Notes: generated by a model not told the origin, from the letters alone. DNA of 64,000 nt from Ananas comosus (GCF_001540865.1 NC_033623.1:1487933-1551932), one strand, 5' to 3'; shown: positions 44,202 through 55,718, counted from the stretch's first letter. Numbers and translations: made by a program.

Positions 44202-45197
44202 GGGATAATTTCATCAATACCCTTCTAAGAGATAGGAATTTCATAAATGCCCCTATAAATTACAAAATATCAGCAATACCCCTCTATAAAACAAAAATAT
44301 TCACAAATACCCTTAAGATTAACATTCCGTTAAAAAGTCATCTAATATTCTGTAAATACCCATTTTACCCTTATTAATTACTAATTTAACTAAGTGTAAT
44401 AATTTAAGATTAATTACATGATCAAGATCAATTCTTAACCTTTCAATCACATAATAATTCAACATTCTTTTTAAAATTTTACAATTAAATATCTATAGTC
44501 TATTAAGTGTAATAATTAAATCTTGTTATAATTTTTCGCTTGTAAATTATATATAGTTGTAATGCAATTGTCTATTGTAATATTCAATATTAATTTCGAG
44601 ATTTAAATTTTTTGAATTTTATTTAAATAACTCACATAAGTCATACAAAAAATATTTTGATATAAAATTTTTTTGATATTAGTATTTTTCATATGACCCA
44701 ATCAAGCAACAGTTTTTTAATTGCACATTTATTGTCAACAAAAAAATAACTTTGTATGAAGACCCGCTCACCCATTAGTCCACTTTGGCATGGCCCTATC
44801 TTTGAATAATATATATATATATATATAATTAATTAATTGAGCTCCTATATTTTTAAAAGTATCAAGTTATTAGTGGTTGTAGATTTGTGTCCATTGGATT
44901 AAGAGATGTGCGGTTAGATGATGTTTCCATATATTTTATCTACCAATAATTAGTACTAAAAATATTATTTTTAAAATTTAAAGGGTATTTATGAAATTAT
45001 ATCTTTATTAGTTGCTGTCAAAAGAACACCCCAACCGAGGATAAATTAGTCATTTTATAACCTAATCTTAACGTCCGTTATAAAAAAAGGTATTTGTGAT
45101 AATTTTCTACATTTGAAGAGATATATATGATATTTTCAATTTTATAGAAGTATTTACGATATTTAGATATTTCAGAGGGTAGCGGTGAAATTGCCCC
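44202..45197. mobile_element. MULE-type MITE, 996 bp, 9-bp target duplication, upstream of copy 2
   Basis: Left gggataatttcatcaatac and right (inverted) ggggcaatttcaccgctac ends. The target duplication taaaaatta is at 44193-44201 and 45198-45206. Non-coding. It ends 300 bp before the copy 2 start codon, so it forms that gene's near upstream region. A TA run and an F2-like fragment (about 44810-44980) lie inside. Confidence 0.8.
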
Positions 45198-45272
45198 TAA
45201 AAATTAAATCCCCTATGACTAGATAACCCATGGGGTGGGGTTTGCTAAAGCAAGAGGGGCGAGTAGCCTCAG

Positions 45273-45312
45273 CCCATTTCTGTACTTTCCTGAACTCCAC
45301 TCACACTCAGAG

Positions 45313-45352
<40 letters not shown>

Positions 45353-45384
45353 CCCATTTCTTAACTTTCCTGAACTCCACTCAC

Positions 45385-45422
<38 letters not shown>

Positions 45423-45454
45423 CCCATTTCTTAACTTTCCTGAACTCCACTCAC

Positions 45455-45492
<38 letters not shown>
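45273..45492 (+). repeat. Three tandem leader repeats before P450 copy 2
   Basis: Units at 45273-45352, 45353-45422 and 45423-45492 each read 'cccatttcttaactttcctg' ... 'cactcacactcag' then (GA)n and gggaaaa. The first has an extra 'actcagag'. They sit directly before the start codon and are probably part of the transcribed leader. An in-frame upstream ATG (45235) would prepend a Glu/Arg repeat; I do not favour it. Confidence 0.85.
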
Positions 45493-45493
<1 letters not shown>

Positions 45494-45498
45494 TGAAG

Positions 45499-45722
45499 AT
45501 GATGATACCATTTTCAACAGTGTTGGTGATCATCTTCACCATCATAGTCTCTCCCACCATAGCCATTGTTGTGGCTCAGAGCTTGAAGAGCTACAGGAAG
45601 AAGAGGAACCCCAAGTTCCCACGTGGACCCATGGGGTGGCCCCTCGTTGGCTCCACCTTCTCCTTCTTCAAGCCCCATCACTCCTCCTCCATTGGTCACT
45701 TCATGGAGCAGAACCTCTCAAG
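45499..45722 (+). pseudogene. P450 copy 2, exon 1
   Basis: MMIPFSTVLVIIFTIIVSP anchor and hinge, parallel to copy 1; ends in phase 2 with donor gtgacgg. Confidence 0.85.
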
Positions 45723-46042
45723 GTGACGGATGATGAACATCTAGCTATGATCTCTATATATATCTCCCCTCAAAGAAAAGTTAATTTTTTTTTAAAAAAA
45801 GAACAATAAAAAATACAAAAAAAATACGGCGATCAAACCACGGTATTTAAACACGATGATTGAATCACCATATTCAACTTAAAAATACCATGTAGACGCT
45901 CGCGTGACAAACGAAGCATTATTTATGTAAATATAAATTTGTTAGAGCCATTTGTTGATTATTGTAAGATTTAAACTAGCTCGTTATTTAGATGTCCAAA
46001 GAGCATTGCCCAGTCATAATTATGTTGTGTTAACTGCAAAAG

Positions 46043-46326
46043 GTACGGGAAGGTATTCAGCATGAACTTCTCCGGGGAGATGGTGGTGGTATCGGCGGCT
46101 GTTCAGGAACAGTCTGCCGGCGCACTTCCCGAAGCTGGTCGGGAACTCCTCGCTGGTGCTGCTGATGGGCGATGCCTACCGGCACAAGAAGGCCATCCTC
46201 CTCGCCTTCTTCAACAAGTTCCGCCTGCAGGCCGGCTTCTTGCATGACATCGAGCGCCTCGCTGGAGGCCTCTTGGCCTCCTGGAGCGAGGGAGGGGTCA
46301 CCTACATGACAGAGAACGCAAACAAG
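46043..46326 (+). pseudogene. P450 copy 2, exon 2 with 41-bp deletion
   Basis: The start is in frame (YGKVFSMNFSGEMVVVSAA), then frame is lost. The C-terminal half (GDAYRHKKAILLAFFNKF) is open in a different frame. Borders are conserved with copy 1. Confidence 0.88.
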
Positions 46327-46655
46327 GTGACGGATTTTTTTTCTTTTTCTTTTCTTTCAGCTTATTTGCAACTTATATGCGATTTTGCTGATGCTCTTTT
46401 TGGATGGATTAAAAGGGAAAAAAAAAAAAGGAAAATAAGCTTTCTTAGTATGAGGATGAAAGTTGAAGGGTTAAACATTAATATTCTGTAGGATAAATTT
46501 AATGCACTAAAAAAAAAAAAATAGTAGTGGTATTTGGTTGTGTGGTAAATGAAAGCGAAAAGAGAGAAAGGAACGGAAGAGAAAGTAAAGAGAGAAAATG
46601 AGGAGAGAGAAAGTATCGTAGGAGAAAAAGTAGGAATAAGGTTGAGATAGAAGGG

Positions 46656-46806
46656 TTTTTTTTTTTTGAGAGAGAGATATAGATAACATGCGATCCGTTT
46701 CGTTTATTTTATTTGAAAATAAATTTAGTTAGAAATACGAATTAACTAGGATTCAAATTTGAAATCTCAAGTACTAATTATCAAGTTCTTCGCTAGGGAC
46801 AGCCGG
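46656..46806 (-). mobile_element. tRNA-derived SINE in intron 2 of copy 2
   Basis: Poly(T), then 'gagagagagatatagataac', 'actaggattcaaatttg' (B-box complement) and 'cttcgctagggacagccgg' (head complement). Absent from the equivalent intron of copy 1. Confidence 0.7.
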
Positions 46807-47420
46807 TGTTGAGAGAAAAAGTTACTGCTGAGAAAAAAAAAAAAGAAATTAAATAAGGAGAGAAGAGGATGAGAGAGAATAGGAGGAGAATGATGGGAGA
46901 AGAGAGAAAAGGACAAAAGGCAAAAAAGTGAAAGGAGAAAATAAAAAAAAGAAAGAAAGAAAAGAGAGAGAGAGAGAGAGAGAGAGATAAAAGAAGGATA
47001 AAATGAGCATTTTGAGAGAAATATTTGTTTCTTTCTCTTTTCCTCCTTTCTTATTTCATATGTCATGTTTGACTCCATATTGTTTTGTGCTTTTTACAGT
47101 AAAAAGTCAAGAGCTTTTAAAGTAATGAAAAGTAGAAATATACTCGTGAAATTCGAAGTATGGAGCTTTAACTTCGAACTTGAAATTTTGTTGCGGGTGC
47201 TTCTCCATGTACTTCTTTTTATGTAGCATGTTATCCTACAGCAGAGCCAAACAAAAATTTAATCTTGATTTTAATGAGAGAACAATTTTCTTTCTAATTT
47301 TTTCTTGCATTCTTTCTTCATCCAAGCCTAGCATATAGTTAAACCAAATGAGAAAAAAAAAAAAAAAAAAAAAAAACTAACTAACAAATCGTGATGATCA
47401 AATGTTGTGTGGATGCACAG

Positions 47421-47573
47421 TTTGCGTTCTACGTGATAGTTAAAAAAGCTTTGGGATTAACCCCAGAGGACCCCGAAACGGAGCAGCTAAGGAAGGAGTT
47501 CATGGCACTCTACAAGGGACTATATGCACTTCCCATTAATCTTCCTGGATATACACATTGGAAGGCTTTGAAG
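47421..47573 (+). pseudogene. P450 copy 2, exon 3
   Basis: FAFYVIVKKALGLTPEDPET and ALPINLPGYTHWKALK; 153 bp as in copy 1; donor gtaagtg. Confidence 0.87.
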
Positions 47574-48518
47574 GTAAGTGCATGAAATGATGTGATCCTT
47601 TTTAATTCTTTGAAAATAAAAATAAAATAATCAAATCGATCCCACAGGTAGTTTATCACATTTGCAGTTTTCGTGTTTCAAAAATATAGCACTTTGCTTT
47701 CATAAGGTTCTTGTTTTAGCTTTTGTAACGTTAATGTTGGCATTTGGCCAGAACCAAATAGGATACGCTCATGGTCGGGTTCAACCCATAGTTATCATAT
47801 TATCTAATTAGGATAGAATTGCATTTATCTTGCTTTTATTTTTGGAAACTAAGAAAAAAGGCTTTCTAATATACTAAAATAATTGAAAACAGACTGATTA
47901 GGCCTAACATTTTAACATTCAGTGTTAGGATATTATAAATTATCATAAATTTGTTGTTGATTCTATATAGAAAATACGTCGAAACATCAAGAGAAATTTA
48001 ATTATATGCCTCCTTGAGAGAAAGAAAACAATATATATTCCTCATCAACTCATTGAGTCTAGATCTTAAACGGTAAAACCCTAGCTCATTCATAGATAGA
48101 TATATAAATATATCTACCATATATGGGTTTGGAAATTTATGGTTCTTTATCGACGATTCAAGGATAAGTGAATCGACTTCTATATATGATCCCTTGTGTC
48201 TAATGTTTGCATCAGACATTGTTAGGTGGATTTCGAGCCTTAATATGATATGATTTTTAATAAGATTGCACCGATAGAATACAAGTTATCGATCACTGTT
48301 AGGATCGAGCTTCCTTTGCGTGATGATGGGTGTGAATACTGGATTTCTCCAGGATAAATATAATTATATGATATTCGCACATCTCGCAACCCTCGTATAA
48401 ATTGTTGATAAAATCAATAAGGTTGGTCAAAATTTGTTTTGTATTTTTTTATAAGTCTTAATTTTTGAAAACTATAATATTAGCTGGGGCTTTCTTGTTT
48501 TTAATTTTTGAATAATAT

Positions 48519-48617
48519 AATCCTAGTTGATTCACATTTCCAGCTAAGTTTATTTCTAAATAAAATAAACGAAACGGATAGCGTGCTATCTATCTCTCAA
48601 AAAGAAAAAAAAAAAAA
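48519..48617 (+). mobile_element. 5'-truncated SINE in intron 3 of copy 2
   Basis: Starts at 'cctagttgattcacatttcc' and ends with 'gctatctatctctc' and poly(A). The A-box part is missing. Confidence 0.65.
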
Positions 48618-48624
48618 GAAGACT

Positions 48625-48960
48625 GCTTTCCTATAACTATTTGACTCTCGCCAAGCTACCATTGCCCCCAGCTGCTGAACGCATCCTCCTGCTGCGTGCT
48701 GACCGCTGCCGTGTGCAGCTTTCTTCACTGCAGAGACTGTTCACTTCGGATGGTCCTCTGCCTTGATCCCAGACCGGCCGGACGAATAGCCATGATTTGA
48801 TGGGCCAATCTGACTTGGGTCTGACCCAAATCCGAGGCCCCATACCACTTATGGAAGCCTGGCTTGCTCGGCGTAGGAGAACCCAACCAGCTGGCTGGCT
48901 TGCTCGCTCGTCCTTTTGCGATGCCTCTATGCAGGCTGTCTTAGTTATAATTTGGAGCTC
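48625..48960. other. Moderately GC-rich insertion of unknown origin in intron 3 of copy 2
   Basis: Not present in copy 1. It contains 'ccagctggctggcttgctcg' and a short open frame on the - strand, but no recognisable protein or termini. Confidence 0.4.
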
Positions 48961-49008
48961 CCAAAATATATAGGTTGAGTCTGTGATTGCACTGTATTTT
49001 TTTTTTTA

Positions 49009-49521
49009 GGGGCAATTGTTTATACATTCCTGAAAAGTTTCCTATTTTCTGATTTACCACTCGTAGAAGGTTAATATTGAAAATACCTTTTTTACGTTTC
49101 AATTTATTTCAAATATATTCCTAGAGTTAAATTCTGTTAATGAACTGTTAAAATAGCTGTTATCTCTATGAAATTATTATTTTGCCCTTTCAAATATACC
49201 GTTCTATCATCATCGATTTTTCTTATTTGTCCTTAAGTTAGGAGTAAAAAAATATTTTGATTTTTGGCCTTTTCAAATATACCCTTCTATCATCACCAAT
49301 ATTTGCTATTAAGTCAAGGGCAAAAAAGGCATTTTATTTTTTTTTTTAACTCTAATAGATATTTAATTCACATTTAACCCAAGTTAACTTAACAGGTGGT
49401 CACTGTAGAGATATTTTGGAATAACAGAGGAACATATGAGGAGTGTATTGGAAAGAAAAAAAAAAAATAGGGACAAATAAGATATTTCTGAAGTTTAAAG
49501 AGGTATATAGGCAATTATCCC
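49009..49521. mobile_element. MITE in intron 3 of copy 2
   Basis: Ends ggggcaattgtttatac and (inverted) gggataattgcctatat, flanked by T-runs that hide the target duplication. Related to the outer parts of 24786-25953. Confidence 0.65.
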
Positions 49522-49737
49522 TTTTTTTTTTATATAGAATCATTGATAGCACAGTATTGAGAAAGTAATTGTGATGATATTGTTCCCATCATATACAAGT
49601 GGAAGATATTGGTCTTCAATCAAACCAAATCGAGTGCGCCTATAGTCGGGCTCGACCCAATTTTTATCATGTAGTCTAATTGGACTAAAATTGTATTTTA
49701 GAAAACTGAGAAAAGAGACTTTCTAGCCATATCAGTA

Positions 49738-50300
49738 TAGGGTGTAAACGAGCCGAATACGATGCGAGCTGGGGGTCAGCTCGTGTTCGGCTCGTTTAAT
49801 AAACGAGTCGAACACGAGCTGGCTCGTTAAAAAATTCAGCTCGTATTCGGCTCGTTTATTAAACGACCGAACACGAGCTGGCTCACAAGCTGGCCAATGA
49901 ACAATAAGTTAAAAAGATTATATTGAACATATATAAGAATAAATTTATAAAGTCTTATCCATTAGACTTTGATCTAGTAGTTGAAATTTTACATATAAAT
50001 GAGTGTTTTTATAATTGAGCTCACCTTTTATATTTTATTTTGCTAAAAATTAAATAATAAAAATATATATTATTATATAAATATAAATAATAATTATATA
50101 AATATAAAATATATGTATTCGAGCTGTTATCGAGCCGAACATAAGCGAGCGGACCCCAGCTCGTGTTCGGCTCGTTTAATAAACGAGCCGAAAAATTGGC
50201 TCGTGTTCGCCTCGTTTACTAAACGAGCGATTCGATCTCAAGCTCATTTCAAGCCCAACATGAGCTGGCTCGTGAACAGCGAGCTGAATTGCCACCCCTA
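49738..50300. mobile_element. hAT-type element, 563 bp, 8-bp target duplication
   Basis: Begins tagggtgtaaacgagccga and ends ctgaattgccacccccta-like (gccaccccta). The target duplication tatcagta is at 49730-49737 and 50301-50308. The interior repeats 'cgtgttcggctcgtttaata'. Non-coding. Confidence 0.88.
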
Positions 50301-51382
50301 TATCAGTATAATAAATAATAAACCAATTATTAGGCCTAATCTTCTAATCGTATCCTTTAAAAGGTGTTTAAAACTCCTATACATATACAGTCAATTCTCT
50401 TGTGAATATGGATAAAAAAAAATATACATATAAAATATTCTGAAAAATTAAGAGAAATTCATGAAAAATTTCGTTTGCTTTTTTGGAAGAGAAAACCACG
50501 TCCCCCATCTATACCTTTTATAGCTATACATTATTTTTCATAGAATTTGCCACATGGCAGTTCTCGTTCACCCTTGCCTTCTTCCCCTTTTTTATTTCCT
50601 ATCTATACCTTTTATAGCTATACATTATTTTTATAGAATTTGCCACATGACAGTTTCTACTTCACCCTTACCCACTCCCCATCTCCGTCCGATGCTTCAT
50701 CTTCCTACTCGCTGACTTTTTAATTAATCTAAACAAATCGTTGTTATAAGAAAAAAAGAGTAAAATAAGACATATTCATACTTTTCTTTTTGTATATTAT
50801 TTGTATTTATTGATGTCTCGCGGCAAGTCAACAAATTTTAAAATTTTTATTTTATCAATCTTCTATTTTTTATAGTATTTGCACGCCGCAATGTACGAAT
50901 AACTTCACTAGTTAGCTCATTAAGTCTAAAGGGTCTTGAACAGTAGAATATAGACTTAATTCGTTCATAACTAGTCTAGGGTTAAAACGGTAGAGTACCT
51001 TCATCGACTATTGAAGGACGCATGAATCATCTTCTATGATCCAGAATCGATCATGTGACAAGAAAAGTTAACACGATTAGCTTCTAGTAACAAAAAGGTA
51101 TGATTCAATCTTCTGCTGCGTCCTACAGTTAAAAACAAGAACGGTGTTACTTTTGTATATATAATGAAGCACTTTGCTAGCTTCTCAAAATCACGACCTT
51201 ACAAGAAACTATATGAAAGGCCATACAAAAGCAAAGCGCCTTTTTTGGAGGGTAAAAGCACAAGATTGTCACAAATATACTGCATCATAGGGGTTCATTT
51301 TGAATAATTTTATGCTAATAATGAACTTTGTAACTCATCTAGCTAGCTATGTACGTTCTCTATATGTTATGTGCCAACATAG

Positions 51383-51622
51383 GCTAGGGCTAAGGTTGTG
51401 AAAACTATCAAAAAGAAGTTGGATGAGAGGAAGGCAAAAGGAAGTGGTGGTGAGGAAGATGATCTTCTTGGGCATGTTATCAAGGAGAGTACTTACACTC
51501 CGGAGAACATTTGTGACACCATACTAGGCTTCATTTTCGGCGGCGTGGCCACATCCTCAACTGCATTGTGCTTAGCCGTTTATTTCCTTCAAAATTGTCC
51601 TAAAGCTCGCGAACAAATGAGG
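51383..51622 (+). pseudogene. P450 copy 2, exon 4 (I-helix)
   Basis: 80 codons, one fewer than copy 1 (shorter acidic loop GGEEDDLLG). The I-helix reads FIFGGVATSSTALCL. Confidence 0.87.
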
Positions 51623-51729
51623 GTACGTATGCTCAAAAACTTCACATCGATCCATAAGTATTATTTTTAGCGAAGTCTCCAAAAAAGGAAAACATTAAGT
51701 AGTGTATCTATGTGTAAATATGTTTACAG

Positions 51730-51822
51730 GAAGAGCATTTGGAATGTATGAAATCAAAGGAGGAGAATGGCAAGGGAAAATTGACATGGGATGACTACAA
51801 GAACATGGAGTTCACACAAAAC
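51730..51822 (+). pseudogene. P450 copy 2, exon 5
   Basis: EEHLECMKSKEENGKGKLT and WDDYKNMEFTQN; acceptor ttacag. Confidence 0.87.
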
Positions 51823-51928
51823 GTACGTTCAGATAATTGCATATAATAAAAAAAACAAGAAAAGCTATTAAAAAACCTGCTAGTTTTGAATTAATCTTGT
51901 TCCTTTTTTTTATTCTTTTATGGTAAAG

Positions 51929-52007
51929 GTGATCAGTGAGACACTAAGGGTTGGAAATGTTGCTCCGTATGTCTGGAAGAAGGCTACGAAGGATATTGAG
52001 TTCAAAG
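51929..52007 (+). pseudogene. P450 copy 2, exon 6 (K-helix)
   Basis: VISETLRVGNVAPYVWKKAT; ExxR intact. Confidence 0.87.
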
Positions 52008-52057
52008 GTTGGAACTTCGCTTGCAATTTTATTTATTGTATGAGTTTTAATTTGCAA

Positions 52058-52566
52058 GTCTGGCTACTACACTCTTATAAATATGATCGCCTTCGTACTC
52101 ATAAGTTGTTCGTGATGATAGAGTTTCCAAATTGACGATCCATATCCTTAAATATGATTTTAAGTATTTGAAACTTTTAGAAATTAAATTTTATAATTTT
52201 TTGATATCATTTACCTCTTATGATCAAAAGATTTCAAAATTGATAATTTTTAACGCTCAGTATGGGATACTTGCTAGTTTAATAGTGTAAAAGACTCGAA
52301 ATTAATTGAATTTTTTATAAAAAATTTTTATTCACTATTTAGTTAAGAATCAATAACTCTAATTTTAAATTGAAGGATTAAATTATTTATTTTTAGGATG
52401 TTGTTCAATTTTGACCTTTCATTTTCTTACGAAATTTATTTTTTAGAAGTTTCGAATACTCTAAATCATATTTAACGGTATGGATCGTCGATTTGAAAAC
52501 TCAATCATTGAAAACAACTTATAATTATAAAGAGCTTTATACTTATAATATTACAGTAGCCCTACA
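52058..52566. mobile_element. Palindromic F1 MITE in intron 6 of copy 2
   Basis: Left 'ggctactacactcttataa' and right 'ttataatattacagtagcc' are inverted ends. Copy 1 lacks it, and its intron 6 is 103 bp against 627 bp here. Confidence 0.7.
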
Positions 52567-52634
52567 TGGATTTTTGCTTGCATTATAGATAAATTGATTT
52601 GTATACATACATGGGTTTGTTTTTACGAGTGCAG

Positions 52635-52738
52635 GATATTTTATTCCTGAGGGAACCACTGTGATAACCTATCTTGCTGCTGTACATTTGGACTCCTCTG
52701 CGTTTGAGAACCCAGAGCAGTTCAATCCATGGAGATTG
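52635..52738 (+). pseudogene. P450 copy 2, exon 7
   Basis: GYFIPEGTTVITYLAAVHLD and FNPWRL. The final Trp of the PERF region is Leu. Confidence 0.87.
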
Positions 52739-52848
52739 GTGAGTTCCATTGCATCTTATTTCTACATCATGATAATTTTTCGTTAATTTTTCGTAAAAGC
52801 ATAAACATTCGAAAGTTTCTTTATTTTGCTACTGAACATTTCTTGGTT

Positions 52849-52876
52849 TTTTTTTTGAGAGATAGATAGCATACTG
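52849..52876 (-). mobile_element. SINE or LINE tail fragment
   Basis: Poly(T) and gagagatagatagcatac, the complement of the shared SINE 3' end; body missing. Confidence 0.5.
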
Positions 52877-52880
52877 TCAA

Positions 52881-53066
52881 TAGCACCAAACTGTTGGTGC
52901 TATTAGGTTTTTAGCACTTTGATGAAAAAATATAGGGTTAGAATGTTTTGGGTCCTCTAAGATTGAGTAAGTTGTTGGTTGAATAGTATAACCTAACGGA
53001 TAAAAATAATAAAAAGATTAAATCTAGCGGTGAAAAATTCGATAGCATCAAGTGCTTGGTGCTATC
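52881..53066. mobile_element. Short F2 MITE, (TA)n on the right
   Basis: Left 'aatagcaccaaactgttggt' and right 'aagtgcttggtgctatcga' are inverted; the interior is like 3476-3680. Confidence 0.55.
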
Positions 53067-53084
53067 GATATATATATATATATA

Positions 53085-53621
53085 TAGAGCTAGGCATATT
53101 ATCGGTAGCACGGAGACCTCCGTGCTATCAAGTTGTTTTCAATGATGCAGCTTCCAAATCGATGATCGGCTCCGTTAGACTTGATCTATACTATTGAAAG
53201 TATGTGGAAATTAAATTTCATAATTTTTCGGCATCATTTACCTATCAAACGAGTAGTCTAAAAATGAACGGCTGAAAATAAAAATTTTATAAAAAATGAT
53301 GATAAAAACTTGAATTTAAGATCAGAGGTACTGATCTTACTCTAAATAATGAAAAGAATTTTCTATAAAAATTTTATCAGATTTAGATTGCTTTATACTA
53401 TTAAATTCACAAACGCATCACATCTACCATTAAAATTGTCAATTTTGAGACATTTTGATCACTAGTCAAATGATGTCGAAAAATTATAAAATTTAGTTCC
53501 CAAATATTTTTATTAGTGCAAATCAAGTCTAACGAAGCCGATCGTCGATTTGAAAGTCGCATCATTGAAAACAACTTGATAGCACGGAGGCCTCCGTACT
53601 ACCGATAGTATACCAGCCTGG

Positions 53622-53624
<3 letters not shown>
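53085..53624. mobile_element. Palindromic F1 MITE in intron 7 of copy 2
   Basis: Left 'tattatcggtagcacggaga' and right 'ccgtactaccgatagtatac' are inverted; the inner arms 'atgatcggctccgttagac' and 'tctaacgaagccgatcgtcg' pair. (TA)n on both sides. Confidence 0.8.
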
Positions 53625-53706
<82 letters not shown>

Positions 53707-53770
53707 NTTTTATATATAGTATAGATAGATATAGATATAGATATAGATATAGATATAGATATAGATATAT
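53625..53770. repeat. (TA)n microsatellite with a single N, then (TATAGA)n
   Basis: A TA run interrupted by N at 53707, followed by about six units of tagata/tatagat. Confidence 0.9.
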
Positions 53771-53959
53771 GTCCCATCATTATTATAAAAAAATATTTTT
53801 TATTGTACTTCTGTTTGAAAAGAAGAAATGTGATTAGTTTGTTATTAATGATGTGGTGTAAGTGTGACCGTGTAGAATTCCTCCCTGGGAGAGCCACAAG
53901 GCTGCACATCCCAACTCCCAAAGCATTCGATGTTGGGAGGTCTTGGGAGTTGGGTACGA

Positions 53960-54200
53960 CCCAACTCCGAGTGGCCGGGCCTTGTCGGCTCGGTAGACAC
54001 GGGCTGTGTAGTGCCGGGCCGGGCCTTCCCTCAGGCCTGGCAAGGCACAGGCCAGTTTCATGCCGGGCCACCGGGCCACGAGGGCGAGGCTGAACACGAT
54101 CCGGTTCATCTGGCCGGGCCGGCCTGGCACAAGTGCTATAGTACTCATGCCGTGCCTCGACCCGGCCTACCCTAGTGCCGGGCTAGGCGGGCCGCAGGCC
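53960..54200. repeat. GC-rich 'ccgggcc' repeat in intron 7 of copy 2
   Basis: Multiple ccgggcc/gggccggg words in an otherwise AT-rich intron. Probably part of a transposon whose ends I could not place. Confidence 0.5.
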
Positions 54201-54530
54201 GTCTTTAGACCCCTCCCTACACCCAGCCATCTAATGAATGAGATTATTTCACTAATCACATTATTTGACAAATAATGAATCTCACCTATTAGATTGATGT
54301 GGTATATGATATGCATTTCTTAGAGTGTATGGATAGTATTGCTCTTATTAAATTTAATAAAATCTTTAAGTTAGCTAAGTATAGAAACCGAAATGAAAAA
54401 TTAAAAGTTTAAGAAGGATTTAATCAAGAGGAAAATAGTAAGGTCTATTTCTGGAAGTCCTATAATTTGAGGGGATCTTTATGCCTTTTTTTTATTACTA
54501 TCCTGGGAGCGGTGAATATTTAAAAGTGAA

Positions 54531-54743
54531 TTGAGCTAGAATACTCTCAAAAGAAACAATCCTTTGGTGCTTTTGAGTTTCTAACCCTTGGATCTACTCC
54601 TTGATTACTAATAGCCCTTGGATCAAACACTATTCCACCTACCACCACCTACTACTATCATCTTAATCCTACATCTCTCCATCCGATGGCTAAAAACTCA
54701 AAAGTACCACCTTCTTGGTGCTTTTGAGAGTATTCTAGCTCAA
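54531..54743. mobile_element. MITE, 213 bp, perfect 23-bp terminal inverted repeats
   Basis: The left end begins ttgagctagaatactctc and the right end is its exact complement over 23 bp, finishing at 54743. A (TA)n run follows (54749-54798). Lies 120 bp upstream of exon 8. Confidence 0.85.
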
Positions 54744-54801
<58 letters not shown>

Positions 54802-54862
54802 TATTTAGTGCAACTCGATCATGAATGGTTCTTCTTAATACATGTTTTTGATCTTCCTAGAG

Positions 54863-55090
54863 AATACAAAGGATGTGAAGAAGGCAAACAACCTTCTCCC
54901 CTTCGGCGGCGGCGTCCGACAATGCATGGGCTCTGAGCTCGCGAGGGTCGAGCTCTCGATATTCCTTCACAACCTCATCCTCAACTATGACTGGGAATCC
55001 GTCGAGCCCGACCACCCCGTCTCCATTCCGCTGGTATCCTTCCCCAAGGACTTGCCGATTCGCGTTCGAGCAGTTGATCATAGCCTTTAG
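54863..55090 (+). pseudogene. P450 copy 2, exon 8 (haem loop)
   Basis: NTKDVKKANNLLPFGGGVRQ then CMGSELARVE and PIRVRAVDHSL, stop TAG. The acceptor reads cctagag. The frame requires the second AG (54861-54862); using the first (54859-54860) would shift the frame by two bases. Confidence 0.85.
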
Positions 55091-55182
55091 ATGAACGTAC
55101 GATATGTGATGCTAGCTAGCTATCTATCTGATGGTTGTTGATCTAACTATTTCAGTTTTCTCCCGCATGTCATGCTCTACTT

Positions 55183-55188
55183 AATAAA
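55183..55188 (+). terminator. Probable poly(A) signal of copy 2
   Basis: aataaa 93 bp after the stop codon. Confidence 0.45.
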
Positions 55189-55718
55189 ATGAACTTCGTT
55201 CTTACTAAAAGTTATTTCCAAAACTATGTGTGGGTGTGAAATAAATGTCACAAAAGCTTTTTTCTATATCTCCCATAATATCATTTTTTATATTATTAAT
55301 ATTCTGACAAATTATTACATTAGGAATTGAAGGTCTTGGATTCATTCATAGAGTCAACTAAAAATAGTATATGAGATTTACTAGAAGAAATTTTTTTAAA
55401 AAATGATATAACATATATACTATACAAAATAATATTGAAAACTGAATGGATCGTCTTTCATAAGCTACCGATTCAGATGCAAAATAATAAAAAAAATCGA
55501 ACAATAAAAAATAAGTGTTGAATGAAGAGATCGAGATTAATTTGTATGGTTCGGTACGTGCCCAAGTCCACAAAAGGAATTAGAGAGATGTATCCATCAT
55601 ATAGAAAAAAAAAAAAAAAATACAAGCTTATATTTTATGTATTCTGTAAACCAAAAAGTAAGAACCTTATGCTGACACGGTGACACCTATCTTTCTTAAT
55701 TTCCAACCAAGTACCGAA

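Larger units (their letters stand above)
45499..55090 (+). pseudogene. Cytochrome P450 copy 2 (CYP90/CYP724-like), frameshifted in exon 2
   Basis: Eight exons in the same places as copy 1: 45499-45722, 46043-46326, 47421-47573, 51383-51622, 51730-51822, 51929-52007, 52635-52738, 54863-55090, all with GT-AG borders. Exon 2 lacks 41 bp relative to copy 1 (at about 46097), exactly accounting for its 284 bp against 325. This removes the VELNRYVMQNE region and shifts the frame to a stop at about 46245. The other exons remain open: GGVATS in the I-helix (Ala for the acidic residue, as in copy 1), ETLR, FNPWRL (Trp to Leu) and PFGGGVRQCMG with the haem Cys. The hinge has FPRGP in place of FPPGP. The decay looks recent, because no other stop was seen. 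Intron 3 is 3.8 kb and contains a doubled core. If the 41-bp loss were an assembly error, this would be a second working enzyme. Confidence 0.85.

Noticed and set aside
45235..45498. Upstream ATG in frame with P450 copy 2
   Set aside because: It would add a Glu/Arg repeat before the membrane anchor; copy 1 and the family support the start at 45499.
53834..54175. Overlapping open frames in the ccgggcc-rich region
   Set aside because: Transposon-like GC-rich repeat within intron 7 of copy 2; no domain.
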